From Bog-756 sp963777665 (lineage in GTDB: Bacteria > Actinomycetota > Acidimicrobiia > Acidimicrobiales > RAAP-2), in assembly GCA_963777665.1 (NCBI GenBank), contig CAVZRJ010000012.1:1-64000 (forward strand): 64,000 nucleotides of DNA. The letters run 5' to 3'. Both the position numbers and the translations under genes were made by a program. The notes under the pieces are model-generated. The model searched no databases. It was not told the origin of the DNA and worked only from the letters and a program-made list of their open reading frames with translations. Positions 44,205 to 55,803 of the stretch are shown here, in pieces. Every line of letters begins with the position of its first letter. The stretch's first letter is position 1.

Positions 44205-45460
44205 GCCCCCCGGGCCACCTCACCGCGGTGCTGTTCGGTACCGATCCCCTCTATTCCAGCGGAGTGGGTTGGGTCGTCCTGCTCATCGTCCTGATCAAGG
44301 TCCTGGTCGTCTTCGGTGCCCTGATGGTGGCGGTCATGCTGATGATCTGGTTCGAGCGCAAGGTCATCTCCGACATGCAGAGCCGGATCGGGCCCAACCG
44401 TGCCGGGCCGTTCGGTATCGCCCAGACCCTGGCCGACGGGATCAAGCTCTTCTTCAAGGAAGACCTCCTTCCCGACCAGGCCGACCGGTTCGTCTTCAAG
44501 CTGGCCCCGTACCTCACCATCATCCCGGCCTTCCTGAGCTTTGCGATCGTCCCCATCGGTGGCGAGGTCACCGTGGGCGGCCACACCTTCGAGCTCCAGC
44601 TGGCCGACCCGCCCATGGGCATCCTCTTCCTCCTGGCGATGTCGGCCATCGGCGTCTACGGGATCATGCTGGCCGGCTGGTCATCGGGGTCGAAGTACCC
44701 GCTGCTCGGATCGGTCCGGGCGTCGGCCCAGATGATCTCCTACGAGGCGGCCATCGGGATGACGGTGGTCATGGTGGTGCTCATCACCGGGTCGCTCTCC
44801 ACCCGGGCGATCGTGGACGGCCAGGCCAGCCACTTCTGGCAGTGGAACGTCATCCGCCTGGCCGTCGTGCCCTTCGTGATCTTCTTCACCGCGGTGGTCG
44901 CAGAGACCAACCGACCCCCGTTCGACCTGGTCGAGGCCGACTCCGAGCTGGTCGGCGGCTTCGTGACCGAGTACTCCTCGATCCGCTTCGCGCTCTTCTT
45001 CCTCGCCGAGTTCATGAACACCATCACCATGTCGGCCATCACCGTCACCCTGTTCTTCGGTGGCCCCGACGGGCCGATCCCGCACATCCCGTACACCGAG
45101 TGGCTGTGGCCCATCCTCTGGTTCCTGGGCAAGACGATCGTCTTCCTGTTCGTCTTCGTCTGGCTGCGGGCCGCCCTGCCCCGTCTCCGCTACGACCAGC
45201 TCATGGACCTCGGCTGGAAGCGGCTCATCCCGTTGTCCCTGGGGTTCCTGCTGATCGTGGCCGGGTTCGTGATCGACGGCTGGTGGGGCATCGCCATGGT
45301 GGCGGCCGTCCTGGCGGCGGGTGTCCTCATGACCCGGGCGTTCGGGATCGGCGCCGAGCGAGCGCAGACCCGGGCCGTCGTGCCGCAGGTGGGCCTGCGC
45401 CTCTGGAGGCGCACCGGCGAACCGGTCGGGCTCCCCTCGAACGAAGGAGTTGACCGCTGA
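44201..45460 (+). CDS. nuoH: NADH-quinone oxidoreductase subunit H
   Basis: A 419-residue membrane subunit at the quinone channel. It has about eight membrane helices and the family blocks MIWFERKVISDMQSRIGPNR, GIKLFFKEDLLPDQAD, VVAETNRPPFDLVEADSELV (the acidic loop facing the quinone) and FFLAEFMNT. The GTG at 44201 overlaps nuoG. A C-terminal tail of about 35 residues follows the last helix. Confidence 0.93.
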   Translation: MSPPGHLTAVLFGTDPLYSSGVGWVVLLIVLIKVLVVFGALMVAVMLMIWFERKVISDMQSRIGPNRAGPFGIAQTLADGIKLFFKEDLLPDQADRFVFKLAPYLTIIPAFLSFAIVPIGGEVTVGGHTFELQLADPPMGILFLLAMSAIGVYGIMLAGWSSGSKYPLLGSVRASAQMISYEAAIGMTVVMVVLITGSLSTRAIVDGQASHFWQWNVIRLAVVPFVIFFTAVVAETNRPPFDLVEADSELVGGFVTEYSSIRFALFFLAEFMNTITMSAITVTLFFGGPDGPIPHIPYTEWLWPILWFLGKTIVFLFVFVWLRAALPRLRYDQLMDLGWKRLIPLSLGFLLIVAGFVIDGWWGIAMVAAVLAAGVLMTRAFGIGAERAQTRAVVPQVGLRLWRRTGEPVGLPSNEGVDR

Positions 45461-46356
45461 TGGCGGACCCCGACCTCCCCCACGGGCGACAGAACTTCCT
45501 GGGCGGGTTCAAGCTCACCCTCGAGCACCTCGGCCGTCCACCGGTCACCCGGCAGTACCCCGAGGAGAAGCGACCCAAGCAGCCGCGCCAGCACGGCCGC
45601 CACGTCCTCAACCGGTACGAGGACGGCATGGAGAAGTGCATCGGCTGCGAGCTCTGTGCCGGGGTCTGCCCGGCCGACTGCATTTACGTCCGGGGACTCG
45701 ACAACCCGCCCGACCACCCGGTGTCGCCGGGGGAGCGGTACGGCTACGTCTACGAGATCAATTTCCTGCGATGCATCCACTGCGACCTGTGCGTGGAGGC
45801 ATGCCCGACCGAGGCCATCACCGAGTCCAAGTTGATGGAGTTCTCCTTCACCAACCGGGGCGATGCGATCTACACCAAGGAGGAGCTGCTGGTCGACGAT
45901 GAGGGCCGGCCGCGCCACCTGCCCTGGGAGGACTGGCGCGAGGGGGACGACCTGCACACGTCGGGGTGGATGCGGGCCACATCACCGTCGGGCAGTGCCG
46001 AGTTCGAGGGCGAGGTCCAGTGGTCGGGCGAGCTCGGCTTCGGTGTGCGTTCGCCCGAGTCCGGTCAGAGCGGCAAGCGCGACGACGCGACCACCGGCAG
46101 CATGGCGCTACGGGACACCCTCGAGCGCCACCTGCGTCCGGCGGACCTGCCCGCGGCGAAGCGCGGTCCCCGGGGTGCCATCGGACGCATGTTGGAGAAG
46201 GCCGAGCGGTTCGCCCCCGGTGCCGGGAGGAAGCACCGCGTGCAGGCCGATGCCGCGTACGCCGAGGCGCTGGCGGCCGGCAATTCGGAGCGGGCTCCCG
46301 CCGGCCCGGCCGCGCCGGCCCGGGCAGACGAAGCGGGCGACGGAGGGGAGACGTGA
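45460..46356 (+). CDS. nuoI: NADH-quinone oxidoreductase subunit I
   Basis: A 298-residue ferredoxin-like subunit with two [4Fe-4S] clusters, N6a and N6b. Ligands are in CIGCELCAGVCPADC and CIHCDLCVEACPTEAI. The core ends by about residue 160; the following 135 residues, rich in charged residues and Ala, are an extension beyond the usual size of the family. The extension contains a helical segment (GAIGRMLEKAERFAPG) and no known domain. It begins inside the nuoH stop (TGATG) and ends in a GTGA overlap with nuoJ. Confidence 0.92.
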   Translation: MADPDLPHGRQNFLGGFKLTLEHLGRPPVTRQYPEEKRPKQPRQHGRHVLNRYEDGMEKCIGCELCAGVCPADCIYVRGLDNPPDHPVSPGERYGYVYEINFLRCIHCDLCVEACPTEAITESKLMEFSFTNRGDAIYTKEELLVDDEGRPRHLPWEDWREGDDLHTSGWMRATSPSGSAEFEGEVQWSGELGFGVRSPESGQSGKRDDATTGSMALRDTLERHLRPADLPAAKRGPRGAIGRMLEKAERFAPGAGRKHRVQADAAYAEALAAGNSERAPAGPAAPARADEAGDGGET

Positions 46357-47036
46357 CCACCTCCCTGGTCGGCGCCCTGGTCGCGACCCACGTCTCCGCG
46401 GTGGACGTCGGGGTCTTCTCGGTGGCGGCCGCCATCGTGCTCGCCGGCGCGGTCGGGGTGGTGGCGTCCCGCAACCCGGTCCATTCGGCGTTGATGTTGA
46501 TCATGACCCTGTTCGGGGTCGCCGTCCTGTTCGTGCTCCAACAGGCCAGCTTTCTGGCCGCGGTACAGGTCATCGTCTACGCCGGCGCCATCGTGGTCCT
46601 CTTCCTCTTCGTCATCATGTTCCTCGGCGTCGACCGTGAGGAGAACATCGCGGCCGAGCCGCTACGCGGGCAACGGCCCCTGGCGATCGCGTTGGTGGCC
46701 CTCGGGACCACCGGACTGCTCCTGCTCGGCCAGGTGTCCCACTGGGTGACCGGGGCACCCCACGTGGCCGGGTCGGATACCGGCGCGCCGAACGTCAACC
46801 TGCTCGGCAAGTCGCTCTTCACGACCTATCTCTTCCCGTTCGAGGCCACCGCCGCGCTGCTGATCATCGCAGTCGTCGGCGCGGTCGTGCTCTCCCGCCG
46901 GCCCGCGGTGAGCGAAAGGCAAGTGGATGAACCGGAGGTCGATCCGGCTCTCGACGACGCATCCGGCGAAACGCCCCCGGCGGTCACCGACCACAGGGGA
47001 GCGCCGGCTTCGGCCATCGGGGAGGTGGATGCATGA
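46353..47036 (+). CDS. nuoJ: NADH-quinone oxidoreductase subunit J
   Basis: A 227-residue membrane subunit with five helices. Family features are the NPVHSALMLIMTLFGVAVLF helix and the VQVIVYAGAIVVLFLFVIMF helix that contains the pi-bulge. A hydrophilic tail of about 45 residues follows the last helix. It is coupled to nuoI and nuoK by 4-bp overlaps. Confidence 0.92.
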   Translation: MTTSLVGALVATHVSAVDVGVFSVAAAIVLAGAVGVVASRNPVHSALMLIMTLFGVAVLFVLQQASFLAAVQVIVYAGAIVVLFLFVIMFLGVDREENIAAEPLRGQRPLAIALVALGTTGLLLLGQVSHWVTGAPHVAGSDTGAPNVNLLGKSLFTTYLFPFEATAALLIIAVVGAVVLSRRPAVSERQVDEPEVDPALDDASGETPPAVTDHRGAPASAIGEVDA

Positions 47037-47338
47037 CCGTCAATCCCGACTGGTACCTGGGACTCAGCGTGGTCCTGTTCTCCATCGGCGCCCTCGGTGT
47101 GCTGGTGCGCCGCAACGTCCTGATCATGTTCATGTGCGTGGAGCTGATGCTCAACGCGGCCAACCTGGCCTTCGTCACCTTCGCACGGGTCCTCCATGAC
47201 ATCGGTGGCCAGGTCCTGGTCTTCTTCGTGCTGGTCGTGGCCGCGGCCGAGGTCGTGGTCGGCCTGGGCATCGTGGTCGCCATCTTCCGGCGCCGGACCA
47301 ACACCAACGCCGATGACCTGCACCTGATGCGGGGCTGA
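47033..47338 (+). CDS. nuoK: NADH-quinone oxidoreductase subunit K
   Basis: A 101-residue subunit with three membrane helices. The conserved glutamates are in FMCVELMLNAANLAFV and VVAAAEVVVGLGIVVAIFRR, which take part in the proton path. Length is standard. It ends five bases before nuoL. Confidence 0.94.
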   Translation: MTVNPDWYLGLSVVLFSIGALGVLVRRNVLIMFMCVELMLNAANLAFVTFARVLHDIGGQVLVFFVLVVAAAEVVVGLGIVVAIFRRRTNTNADDLHLMRG

Positions 47339-47343
47339 CGACG

Positions 47344-49250
<1,907 letters not shown>

Positions 49251-49251
<1 letters not shown>

Positions 49252-50818
49252 TGAGCGGCTCCTTCCCGTTCCTCACGGTGCTCGTGCTGGTGCCGGCGGT
49301 CGGCGCGCTGGCTGTCGCCCTCGTGCCGACCAGGGCGGTGGCCGGCTGGTTCCACGAGGCGTTCGGCGTGGCCGTCTCCGTGCTCACCTTGGCAGTTGCC
49401 GCCGCGATCACCGTCCGGTTCCGCGCCGGCGACGGCGGCTACCAGATGGTCAGCAACCACGTCTGGACCAAGGACCTGGGTATCCACTGGTCTCTCGGGA
49501 TCGACGGCATCTCACTCTTCCTGGTGCTGCTGACCGCCGTGCTCTTCCCGCTGACCATGCTCGGGGCCAGGACCCACCGCGACCCGCGTTCGTTCGTGGC
49601 CTGGCTGTTGCTTCTGGAGACCGCCTGCATGGGGAGCTTCGTCTCGCTCGACCTCGTACTGTTCTTCCTCTTCTTCGAGCTGACCCTGGTGCCGTCGTAC
49701 TTCCTCATCGGCGGGTGGGGGTACGCGCGCCGCGGTACGCGGCCATCAAGTTCTTCGTGTACACCTTTGCCGGCTCGGCCTTCCTGTTGGTGGGCATCGT
49801 CGCGGTGGCTTTCATCCACCAGTCCCAGACCGGCGTGCTCACCTTCGAGCTGCCGACGCTCATGCACACCCATTTCTCGGGGACGGAAGGGGTGCTGCTC
49901 TTCTGTGCCTTCACCGCGGCGTTCGCGGTCAAGGCGCCGATCTTCCCCTTTCACACCTGGTCCCCGGACGCCTACGCAGAGGCGCCCACGGCCGGGGCCA
50001 TCCTGCTGGTGGCGGTCCTGGCGAAGCTCGGCACCTACGGGATCATCCGCTTCGACCTCAACCTCTTCCCCCAGGCCAGCCGCACCCTTGCCCCGGTGCT
50101 GCTGACTCTTGCGGTCATCGGCATCGTCTACGGCGCCATCGTCGCCTGCGCGCAGCGCGACCTCAAGCGCCTGCTCGCCTACTCGTCGCTGGCCCAGATC
50201 GGCTTCATCGCGCTCGGCACCTTCGCCCTCAACAGCCAGGGACTGAGCGGCGGTGTGCTCCAGATGGTCAACCACGGACTGGTCATCGCCACGTTGTTCA
50301 TCCTCGTCGGATGGATCTACGAGCGGCGCAAGACCTGGCAGGTCGGCTCGCTCCGCGGGCTGCAGTCACCAGCGCCGGTCCTGGCGGGGGTGTTCACCCT
50401 TGCCATGCTCGCCTCGATCGGCGTGCCCGGTCTCAACGGGTTCGTCGGAGAGCTGCTCATCCTCATCGGCACCTTCGTGGCCCACCGCTGGTGGGCGGTG
50501 GCGGCGACGGCGGGGACCATCGTGGCGGCGATCTATCTGCTCTGGGGCTATCAGCAGGTCTTCCATGGGGAGCCCACCGGCGTGGACGCCGGCACGCGTG
50601 ACCTCTCCTGGAACGAGCGGCTCATCGTCGCGCCGCTCGTCGTGCTCATCGTGCTGCTCGGCGTCTTCCCCAAGCCGGTGCTCGACCGGATCACCCCGTC
50701 GGTCAACCAGCTGGTGATCCACGTCGACCGGGTGACCAACACCAAGGTGCCCGCCGACCTTGGCCCGGAGCCGCTGGCGGTGCCGGCCGGCCGACCCGGG
50801 TCGGGAGGAGCTCCCTGA
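49251..50818 (+). CDS. nuoM: NADH-quinone oxidoreductase subunit M, frameshifted
   Basis: An antiporter-like subunit of about 520 residues. The first part (SLGIDGISLFLVLLTAVLFP, FFLFFELTLVPSYFLIGGWG) ends its frame near 49735, after GYARR in a GCGCGCCGCGG stretch. The rest is read in the next frame (YAAIKFFVYTFAGSAFLLVG, AVKAPIFPFHTWSPDAYAEA, and YSSLAQIGFIALGTFALN). A single missing base explains the break. All conserved residues are kept on both sides, which suggests either a very recent mutation or an assembly error. Confidence 0.88.
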
Positions 50819-52456
50819 TGGGCCGGGTCCTCGCCTCGGCGGCGCCGACGATTCACGTCCCGCACATCGACTACCTGAGCATCCTCCCCCTCCTGATCAT
50901 GCTCGGCGGGGCCGTGCTGGTCATGGCCGTCTCGTCGCTGTTCCGCGCGGTCCTGCCGGTGCGCGCGGGCACGCTGATGGCCGCCGGCGTCTCGGCGGCC
51001 GCCCTCGTGGCCGCGCTCTTCCAGTGGGACCGGGTCATATCCCACGGTCCCACGGTCACCATCGCCGGGGCCATCGCCTTCGACGGGTTCGACGTCTTCA
51101 TCCAGATCGCGGTCTCGATCGCCATGCTGCTCACCGCCCTGGTCGGCGACGGCTACCTCGCACGCGAGGGGATCGACGGACCGGAGTTCGTGACCCTGGC
51201 CATGGTGTCGGCGTCGGGGGCGATGATGATGGGGGCGGCCAACGACCTGATCGTGATCTTCCTCGGCCTCGAGATCCTCTCGATCGCCCTCTACGTGCTG
51301 GCCGCCACCAACCACCGGCGGGCCGAGTCGGGCGAGGCGGCCCTCAAGTACTTCGTGCTCGGAGGGTTCTCGTCGGCCATCTTCGTCTACGGCATCGCCC
51401 TCACCTACGGCGCCACCGGGTCCACCAACCTGCCCCAGATCGCCGACTTCCTCTCGCGGAACGTGGTGGCCTCCAACGGAGTCCTCCTCGGCGGCATGGC
51501 CCTGCTGCTGATCGGCTTCGGCTTCAAGATCGCCGCGGTGCCCTTCCACATGTGGTCGCCCGACGTCTACGAGGGCTCGCCGTCGCCGGTGACAGGGTTC
51601 ATGGCCGCGGTGGCCAAGGCCGGTGCGTTCGCCGCCCTGCTGCGGGTCTTCGTCTCCTCCTTCGGCACCGTCCGGGCCGACTGGCAGCCCATCGTCTGGG
51701 CGCTGGCCGTGCTCAGCCTGGTGCTCGGCGCGGCGGTGGCGCTCACCCAGAGGGACGTCAAGCGGATGATGGCCTACTCGTCCATCAACCACGTCGGGTT
51801 CATCCTGCTCGGCGTCGAAGCGGCCACCGCCCGAGGGGTGTCTGCATCGCTCTACTACGTCTTCACCTATACCTTCCTGGTCATCGGCTCGTTCGCGGTG
51901 ATCACCGTGATGGCCCGAACCGGTGACACCGGGAACCAGATCTCCGACTACCGGGGCCTCGCCAGTCGCCAACCCGTGTTGGCGCTGGCCTTTGCCGTCC
52001 TCCTCCTCGGGCAGGCGGGGGTCCCGTTCACCACCGGGTTCCTGGCCAAGCTCGTCGTGGTGGAGTCGTCGGTCGCCACCCAGGGCTACGCGCTGGCAGC
52101 CATCGCCATGGCGTCGGCCGCGGTTGCCGTCTTCTTCTATCTCCGCCTGGCGGTCACCATGTTCTCTCCCGTCGGCATGGAGGGCGGCCTCGGCGATGCC
52201 GCCGGTGACGGGGCGGTCGGTGACGGAGCGGTGGTCGACGTCCCGCACGCCTCCACGGCGGTGGACGGCATCGCGAGCCTCCAGGTGCTGACCGATGCGC
52301 CGCCCACCGGGGCGGTGCTGGCGCGGGGCCAGGTCACGGTACCTCCTCTGACCGCGGTGGTGATCGGGACCTGCGTGGCCTTCAGCGTGGTCTTCGGCAT
52401 CTTTCCCGGCTCCGATCCTCGACTTCGCCCACCAGGCCACCCTCCTGATCGGCTGA
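50818..52456 (+). CDS. nuoN: NADH-quinone oxidoreductase subunit N, frameshifted at the very end
   Basis: An antiporter-like subunit of about 545 residues with 14 helices. It shows LGLEILSIALYVLAATNHRR, FGFKIAAVPFHMWSPDVYEG, and MAYSSINHVGFILLGVEAAT. A 50-residue hydrophilic loop follows the penultimate helix (DGAVVDVPHASTAVDGIASL). The frame is lost near 52412, right after VFGIFPG. A different frame ends naturally as ILDFAHQATLLIG with a stop at 52454. The original frame would otherwise run on into the LapA-like gene, an artefact. A strong hairpin just after 52456 supports this as the real end. Confidence 0.88.
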
Positions 52457-52461
52457 CGGTT

Positions 52462-52485
52462 CGCCCGCATGCCGGCGTGCGGGCG
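52462..52485 (+). terminator. Hairpin ending the nuo operon
   Basis: The 24-base sequence folds on itself (CGCCCGCATG with CGTGCGGGCG, one G-T pair). It lies 5 bases after the corrected nuoN stop. There is no T run, as is common in high-GC actinobacteria. Confidence 0.6.
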
Positions 52486-52533
52486 GGTGCCCCGGGTACT
52501 GTCGACAGAGGCGCGAGCGACCAGGAGGAACCC

Positions 52534-52800
52534 ATGCCCAGATCCTCGGGAGGCGGGGCGTCCCCCGCCAGGAAGCGGGAGCGGAAGGACATCGCCCGCC
52601 TTGTCGTGAGCGGCCTCGCCCTGGTCCTGCTCATCGCCTTCGTGATCGACAACTCCAACACGGTCAAGGTGGGATTCGTGTTCTTCAGCGCCGAGGTCAG
52701 CCTGATCTGGGTGCTGCTCATTGCGGCCGTGCTCGGGGCCCTGGTCGACCGGCTCGTGATCCACTTCCGACAGCGGCGCAAGAGGGCCCGCGCCGGCTGA
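52534..52800 (+). CDS. LapA-domain (DUF1049) membrane protein
   Basis: An 88-residue protein. After a basic N-terminus (PARKRERKDIARL) come two membrane helices: VVSGLALVLLIAFVIDNSNT, with the NSNxVxVxF turn typical of the LapA domain, and LIWVLLIAAVLGALVDRLVI. A basic tail ends it. The ATG at 52534 has an AGGAGG site 5 bases upstream. Without the nuoN frameshift correction it would look fused to NuoN. In other bacteria LapA helps assemble lipopolysaccharide; here the role is unknown. Confidence 0.8.
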   Translation: MPRSSGGGASPARKRERKDIARLVVSGLALVLLIAFVIDNSNTVKVGFVFFSAEVSLIWVLLIAAVLGALVDRLVIHFRQRRKRARAG

Positions 52801-52920
52801 GTCGGTCGGCTCAGCGCGGTGCCCGGGCCGGTTCCGGGAGTCCGGACGGCATGGCCGGGGCTGGTGCCGGTCGGTGCCGGCTGGTCGGCAGGTCGTCAGG
52901 CAGACGGTTCGGCTGGGCGC

Positions 52921-52926
52921 GACAAT
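52921..52926 (+). promoter_or_regulatory. -10 box of the DUF2252 gene
   Basis: GACAAT lies 6 bases before the ATG at 52933, another leaderless-type spacing. Confidence 0.4.
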
Positions 52927-52932
52927 GATGCC

Positions 52933-54326
52933 ATGACCCTCCCGACCCCGGACCAGCGAGCGGCCCACGGGCGCGAGGCGCGATCGCTCGTGCCACGGTC
53001 CCGGCACGGTGAGTGGGAGGTCCCCGCCGACCGGACCGACCCGCTGCGAGATCCTCGCCCTCCAGGCCACCACCCGGGTCCCCGACCTGGTCCCCATCCG
53101 ATACGGCCGGATGGCCGCCTCGCCGTTCGCGTTCTTCCGCGGGGCGGCCGCGGTGATGGCCGCCGACCTCGCCCACGAAGTCCACTCCCATCTCGACGTG
53201 CAGCTGTGTGGGGACGCCCACCTGGTCAACTTCGGCGGGTTCGCCTCCCCCGAGCGTGACATGGTCTTCGACGTCAACGACTTCGACGAGACCATTCCCG
53301 GGCCCTTCGAGTGGGACCTCAAGCGCCTGGCCGCGAGCTTCGAGGTGGCCGGCCGCAGCCGGGAGTTCGACGGCGCCGAGCGCACCTCGCTGGTCGCGCT
53401 CGCCGCCCGCGGCTACCGGGAGGCGATCCGCGAGTTCGCGACCATGCGGACCATCGAGATCTGGTACGCGAAGCTCGACGCCCAGACCCTGGTGGAGCGA
53501 TGGGGAAGCGACGTCGGTCCGAAGATCATGGAGACCTTCCAGCACCGCATGGCGAAGGCCCGGACCAAGGACCACCTCTCGGCGATGGCCAAGCTGACCG
53601 AGGAGGTCGACGGCCGGCTCCGGTTCGTGTCCGACCCGCCACTGTTGACCCCGGCGGACGCGGTCTTCACCGAACCCAACGCGATGGAGACGATCGCCAG
53701 CCTCCTCGGTGGGCTCTCTGCCTACCGGAGCTCGCTGGCCGGGGACCGGCAACACCTCTTGAACAACTACGAGTTCGTCGACCTGGCCCGGAAGGTGGTC
53801 GGCGTGGGCTCGGTGGGGACCCGGTGCTGGGTCGCGCTCTTCGTGGGCCGCGACGCCGGCGACCCCCTGTTGCTCCAGGTCAAGCAGGCCGAGGAGGCGG
53901 TCGGGGCGCCCTTCCTCAAGGCGAGCGACTACGACAACCAGGGCCAGCGGGTGGTCGAGGGACAGCGGCTCATGCAGAGTGCGAGCGACATCTTCCTCGG
54001 CTGGGACCGCGTGCGTGGCCCCGGACGGCGTCGTCCGCGAATTCTACGTCCGCCAGCTCTGGGACTGGAAGCTGTCTGCCGACATCGAGACCATGCGGCC
54101 CGAGGCGTTGGCTGTCTACGCGCAGATGTGCGGATGGACGCTTGCCCGTGCCCACGCCCGATCGGGGGACCCCATCGCCATCGGCTCATATCTCGGCGCG
54201 GGCAGCCGGTTCGACGAGTCCATGTGCCGGTTCGCCTCTTCGTACGCCGACCAGAACGAGAAGGACTTCGAGGCCCTCAAGTTGGCGATCGCCACCGATA
54301 AGGTCCAGGCCATCAGCGACGTCTGA
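52933..54326 (+). CDS. DUF2252 family protein, two frameshifts
   Basis: A protein of about 465 residues of the DUF2252 family, whose fold is distantly kinase-like. Three frames are needed: the start MTLPTPDQRAAHGREARSLV; from about 53045 the main part (IRYGRMAASPFAFFRGAAAV, VQLCGDAHLVNFGGFASPER, FDVNDFDETIPGPFEWDLKR, YDNQGQRVVEGQRLMQSASD); and from about 54015 the end (REFYVRQLWDWKLSADIETM through LARAHARSGD). The GDAHxxNFG and DFD motifs are typical of the family and look like a phosphotransfer site, but its substrate is unknown. Single-base indels explain both breaks. Confidence 0.75.
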
Positions 54327-54379
54327 GCGGGCGACCGGTTCCCTGCCCGAGCTCCCAGACCCGAAAGGTTGACCGCATC

Positions 54380-55777
54380 ATGCCCCTGCACAAGCACGTG
54401 TCCCGTAACGAGGTCCTCGAATCGCTCTACGCCGGTAAGGATCTCCTCACCGCGCTGCCCTCCCACCGGTGCCCCGACGATGCCATGCGGGCCGAAGATG
54501 CCTTTCAGGCCATCTCCGACGAACTGCTGCTCGACGGGAACGCCCGCCAGAACCTGGCCACCTTCTGCCAGACCTGGGAGGAGGACCAGGTCCATGGTCT
54601 GATGGATCTCTGCATCAACAAGAACCTGATCGACAAGGACGAGTACCCCCAGACCGCCGAGATCGAGCGGCGGTGCGTGCAGATCCTGGGCGGGCTGTGG
54701 AATGCCCCTGAAGGTGGGGGAGCTGTCGGCTGCTCGGCCATCGGCTCGTCCGAGGCGTGCATGCTGGGCGGCATGGCGGCCAAGTGGCGGTGGCGGGCCA
54801 AGCGCCAGGCCGAGGGCAAGCCGACCGACAGGCCCAACATGGTGTGCGGCCCGGTCCAGGTGGTCTGGCACAAGTTCGCCAAGTACTGGGATATCGAGAT
54901 GCGGGAGATCCCCATGTCGCCCGGCAAGTACTGCATGGACGTCGACCAGATGCTGGAACGGGTCGACGAGAACACCATCATGGTCGTCCCCACCTTCGGG
55001 GTGACCTACACCGGCTCCTACGAACCGGTCCTCGAGCTGTCCCAGGCACTCGACAAGCTGGCCGAGGAGACCGGTCTCGATGTCGACATCCATGTGGACG
55101 GGGCCAGTGGCGCCTTCCTGGCCCCCTTCTGCGCCCCCGACATCGTCTGGGACTTCCGCATTCCCCGGGTCAAGTCCATCAGCACCTCTGGCCACAAGTT
55201 CGGCCTTGCCCCGCTCGGTGTGGGCTGGGTGCTGTGGCGGGACCAGGAGGACCTGCCCGACGACCTCATCTTCCATGTCACCTACCTCGGCGGTGACATG
55301 CCGGTCTTCCAGATCAACTTTTCGCGCCCCGCAGGGCAGATCGTGGCCCAGTACTACAACTTCATCCGCCTTGGCAGGAACGGCTACCGCGACGTTCACG
55401 AGGCCTGTTACGAGACGGCCAAGTTCCTGGCCGAGGAGATCGTGAAGCTGGGTCCCTTCGACATCCTGTGCGACGGCAACCCCCTGACCGGGATCCCGTC
55501 AGTCGCCTGGCGCATCCGCGAGGGCGAGGACCCCGGGTACACCCTCTACGACGTCGCTGACCGGTTGCGGGTGCAAGGTTGGCAGGTACCGGCTTACCCG
55601 CTCACCGGGTCGGTCGCCGACATCTCCGTCCAGCGGATCCTGGTGCGCCAGGGGGTCAGCCGCGATCTGGCCTTCCTGCTGCTCGAGGACATGAAGCAGG
55701 CCATGGGGCACTTCGACAAGCACCCGATCTCGGTAGCGATGACCAAGGAGGAGTCCGGAGGCTTCGGCCACCTCTGA
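54380..55777 (+). CDS. gadB: Glutamate decarboxylase
   Basis: A 465-residue group II PLP decarboxylase that turns glutamate into GABA while using a proton. It shows GSSEACMLGGMAAKWRWRAK, the VDGASGAFLAPF block with the Asp contact of PLP, the PLP Lys in KSISTSGHKFGLAPLGVGWV, and the C-terminal HxxPHxx-like HTLYD-type region with a final His (GGFGHL) that in E. coli GadB closes the active site at neutral pH. No glutamate/GABA antiporter gene is next to it, but a ClC protein and a possible channel follow on the other strand. Confidence 0.92.
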   Translation: MPLHKHVSRNEVLESLYAGKDLLTALPSHRCPDDAMRAEDAFQAISDELLLDGNARQNLATFCQTWEEDQVHGLMDLCINKNLIDKDEYPQTAEIERRCVQILGGLWNAPEGGGAVGCSAIGSSEACMLGGMAAKWRWRAKRQAEGKPTDRPNMVCGPVQVVWHKFAKYWDIEMREIPMSPGKYCMDVDQMLERVDENTIMVVPTFGVTYTGSYEPVLELSQALDKLAEETGLDVDIHVDGASGAFLAPFCAPDIVWDFRIPRVKSISTSGHKFGLAPLGVGWVLWRDQEDLPDDLIFHVTYLGGDMPVFQINFSRPAGQIVAQYYNFIRLGRNGYRDVHEACYETAKFLAEEIVKLGPFDILCDGNPLTGIPSVAWRIREGEDPGYTLYDVADRLRVQGWQVPAYPLTGSVADISVQRILVRQGVSRDLAFLLLEDMKQAMGHFDKHPISVAMTKEESGGFGHL

Positions 55778-55803
55778 TTCCGGGTCGGGCCAGTCCGCAG
55801 TGC

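Noticed and set aside
50818..52800. Fusion of NuoN with a LapA-domain protein
   Set aside because: The joined frame exists only because of an indel near 52412. Another frame gives a normal NuoN end, followed by a hairpin, and the LapA-like gene has its own strong ribosome site and ATG.
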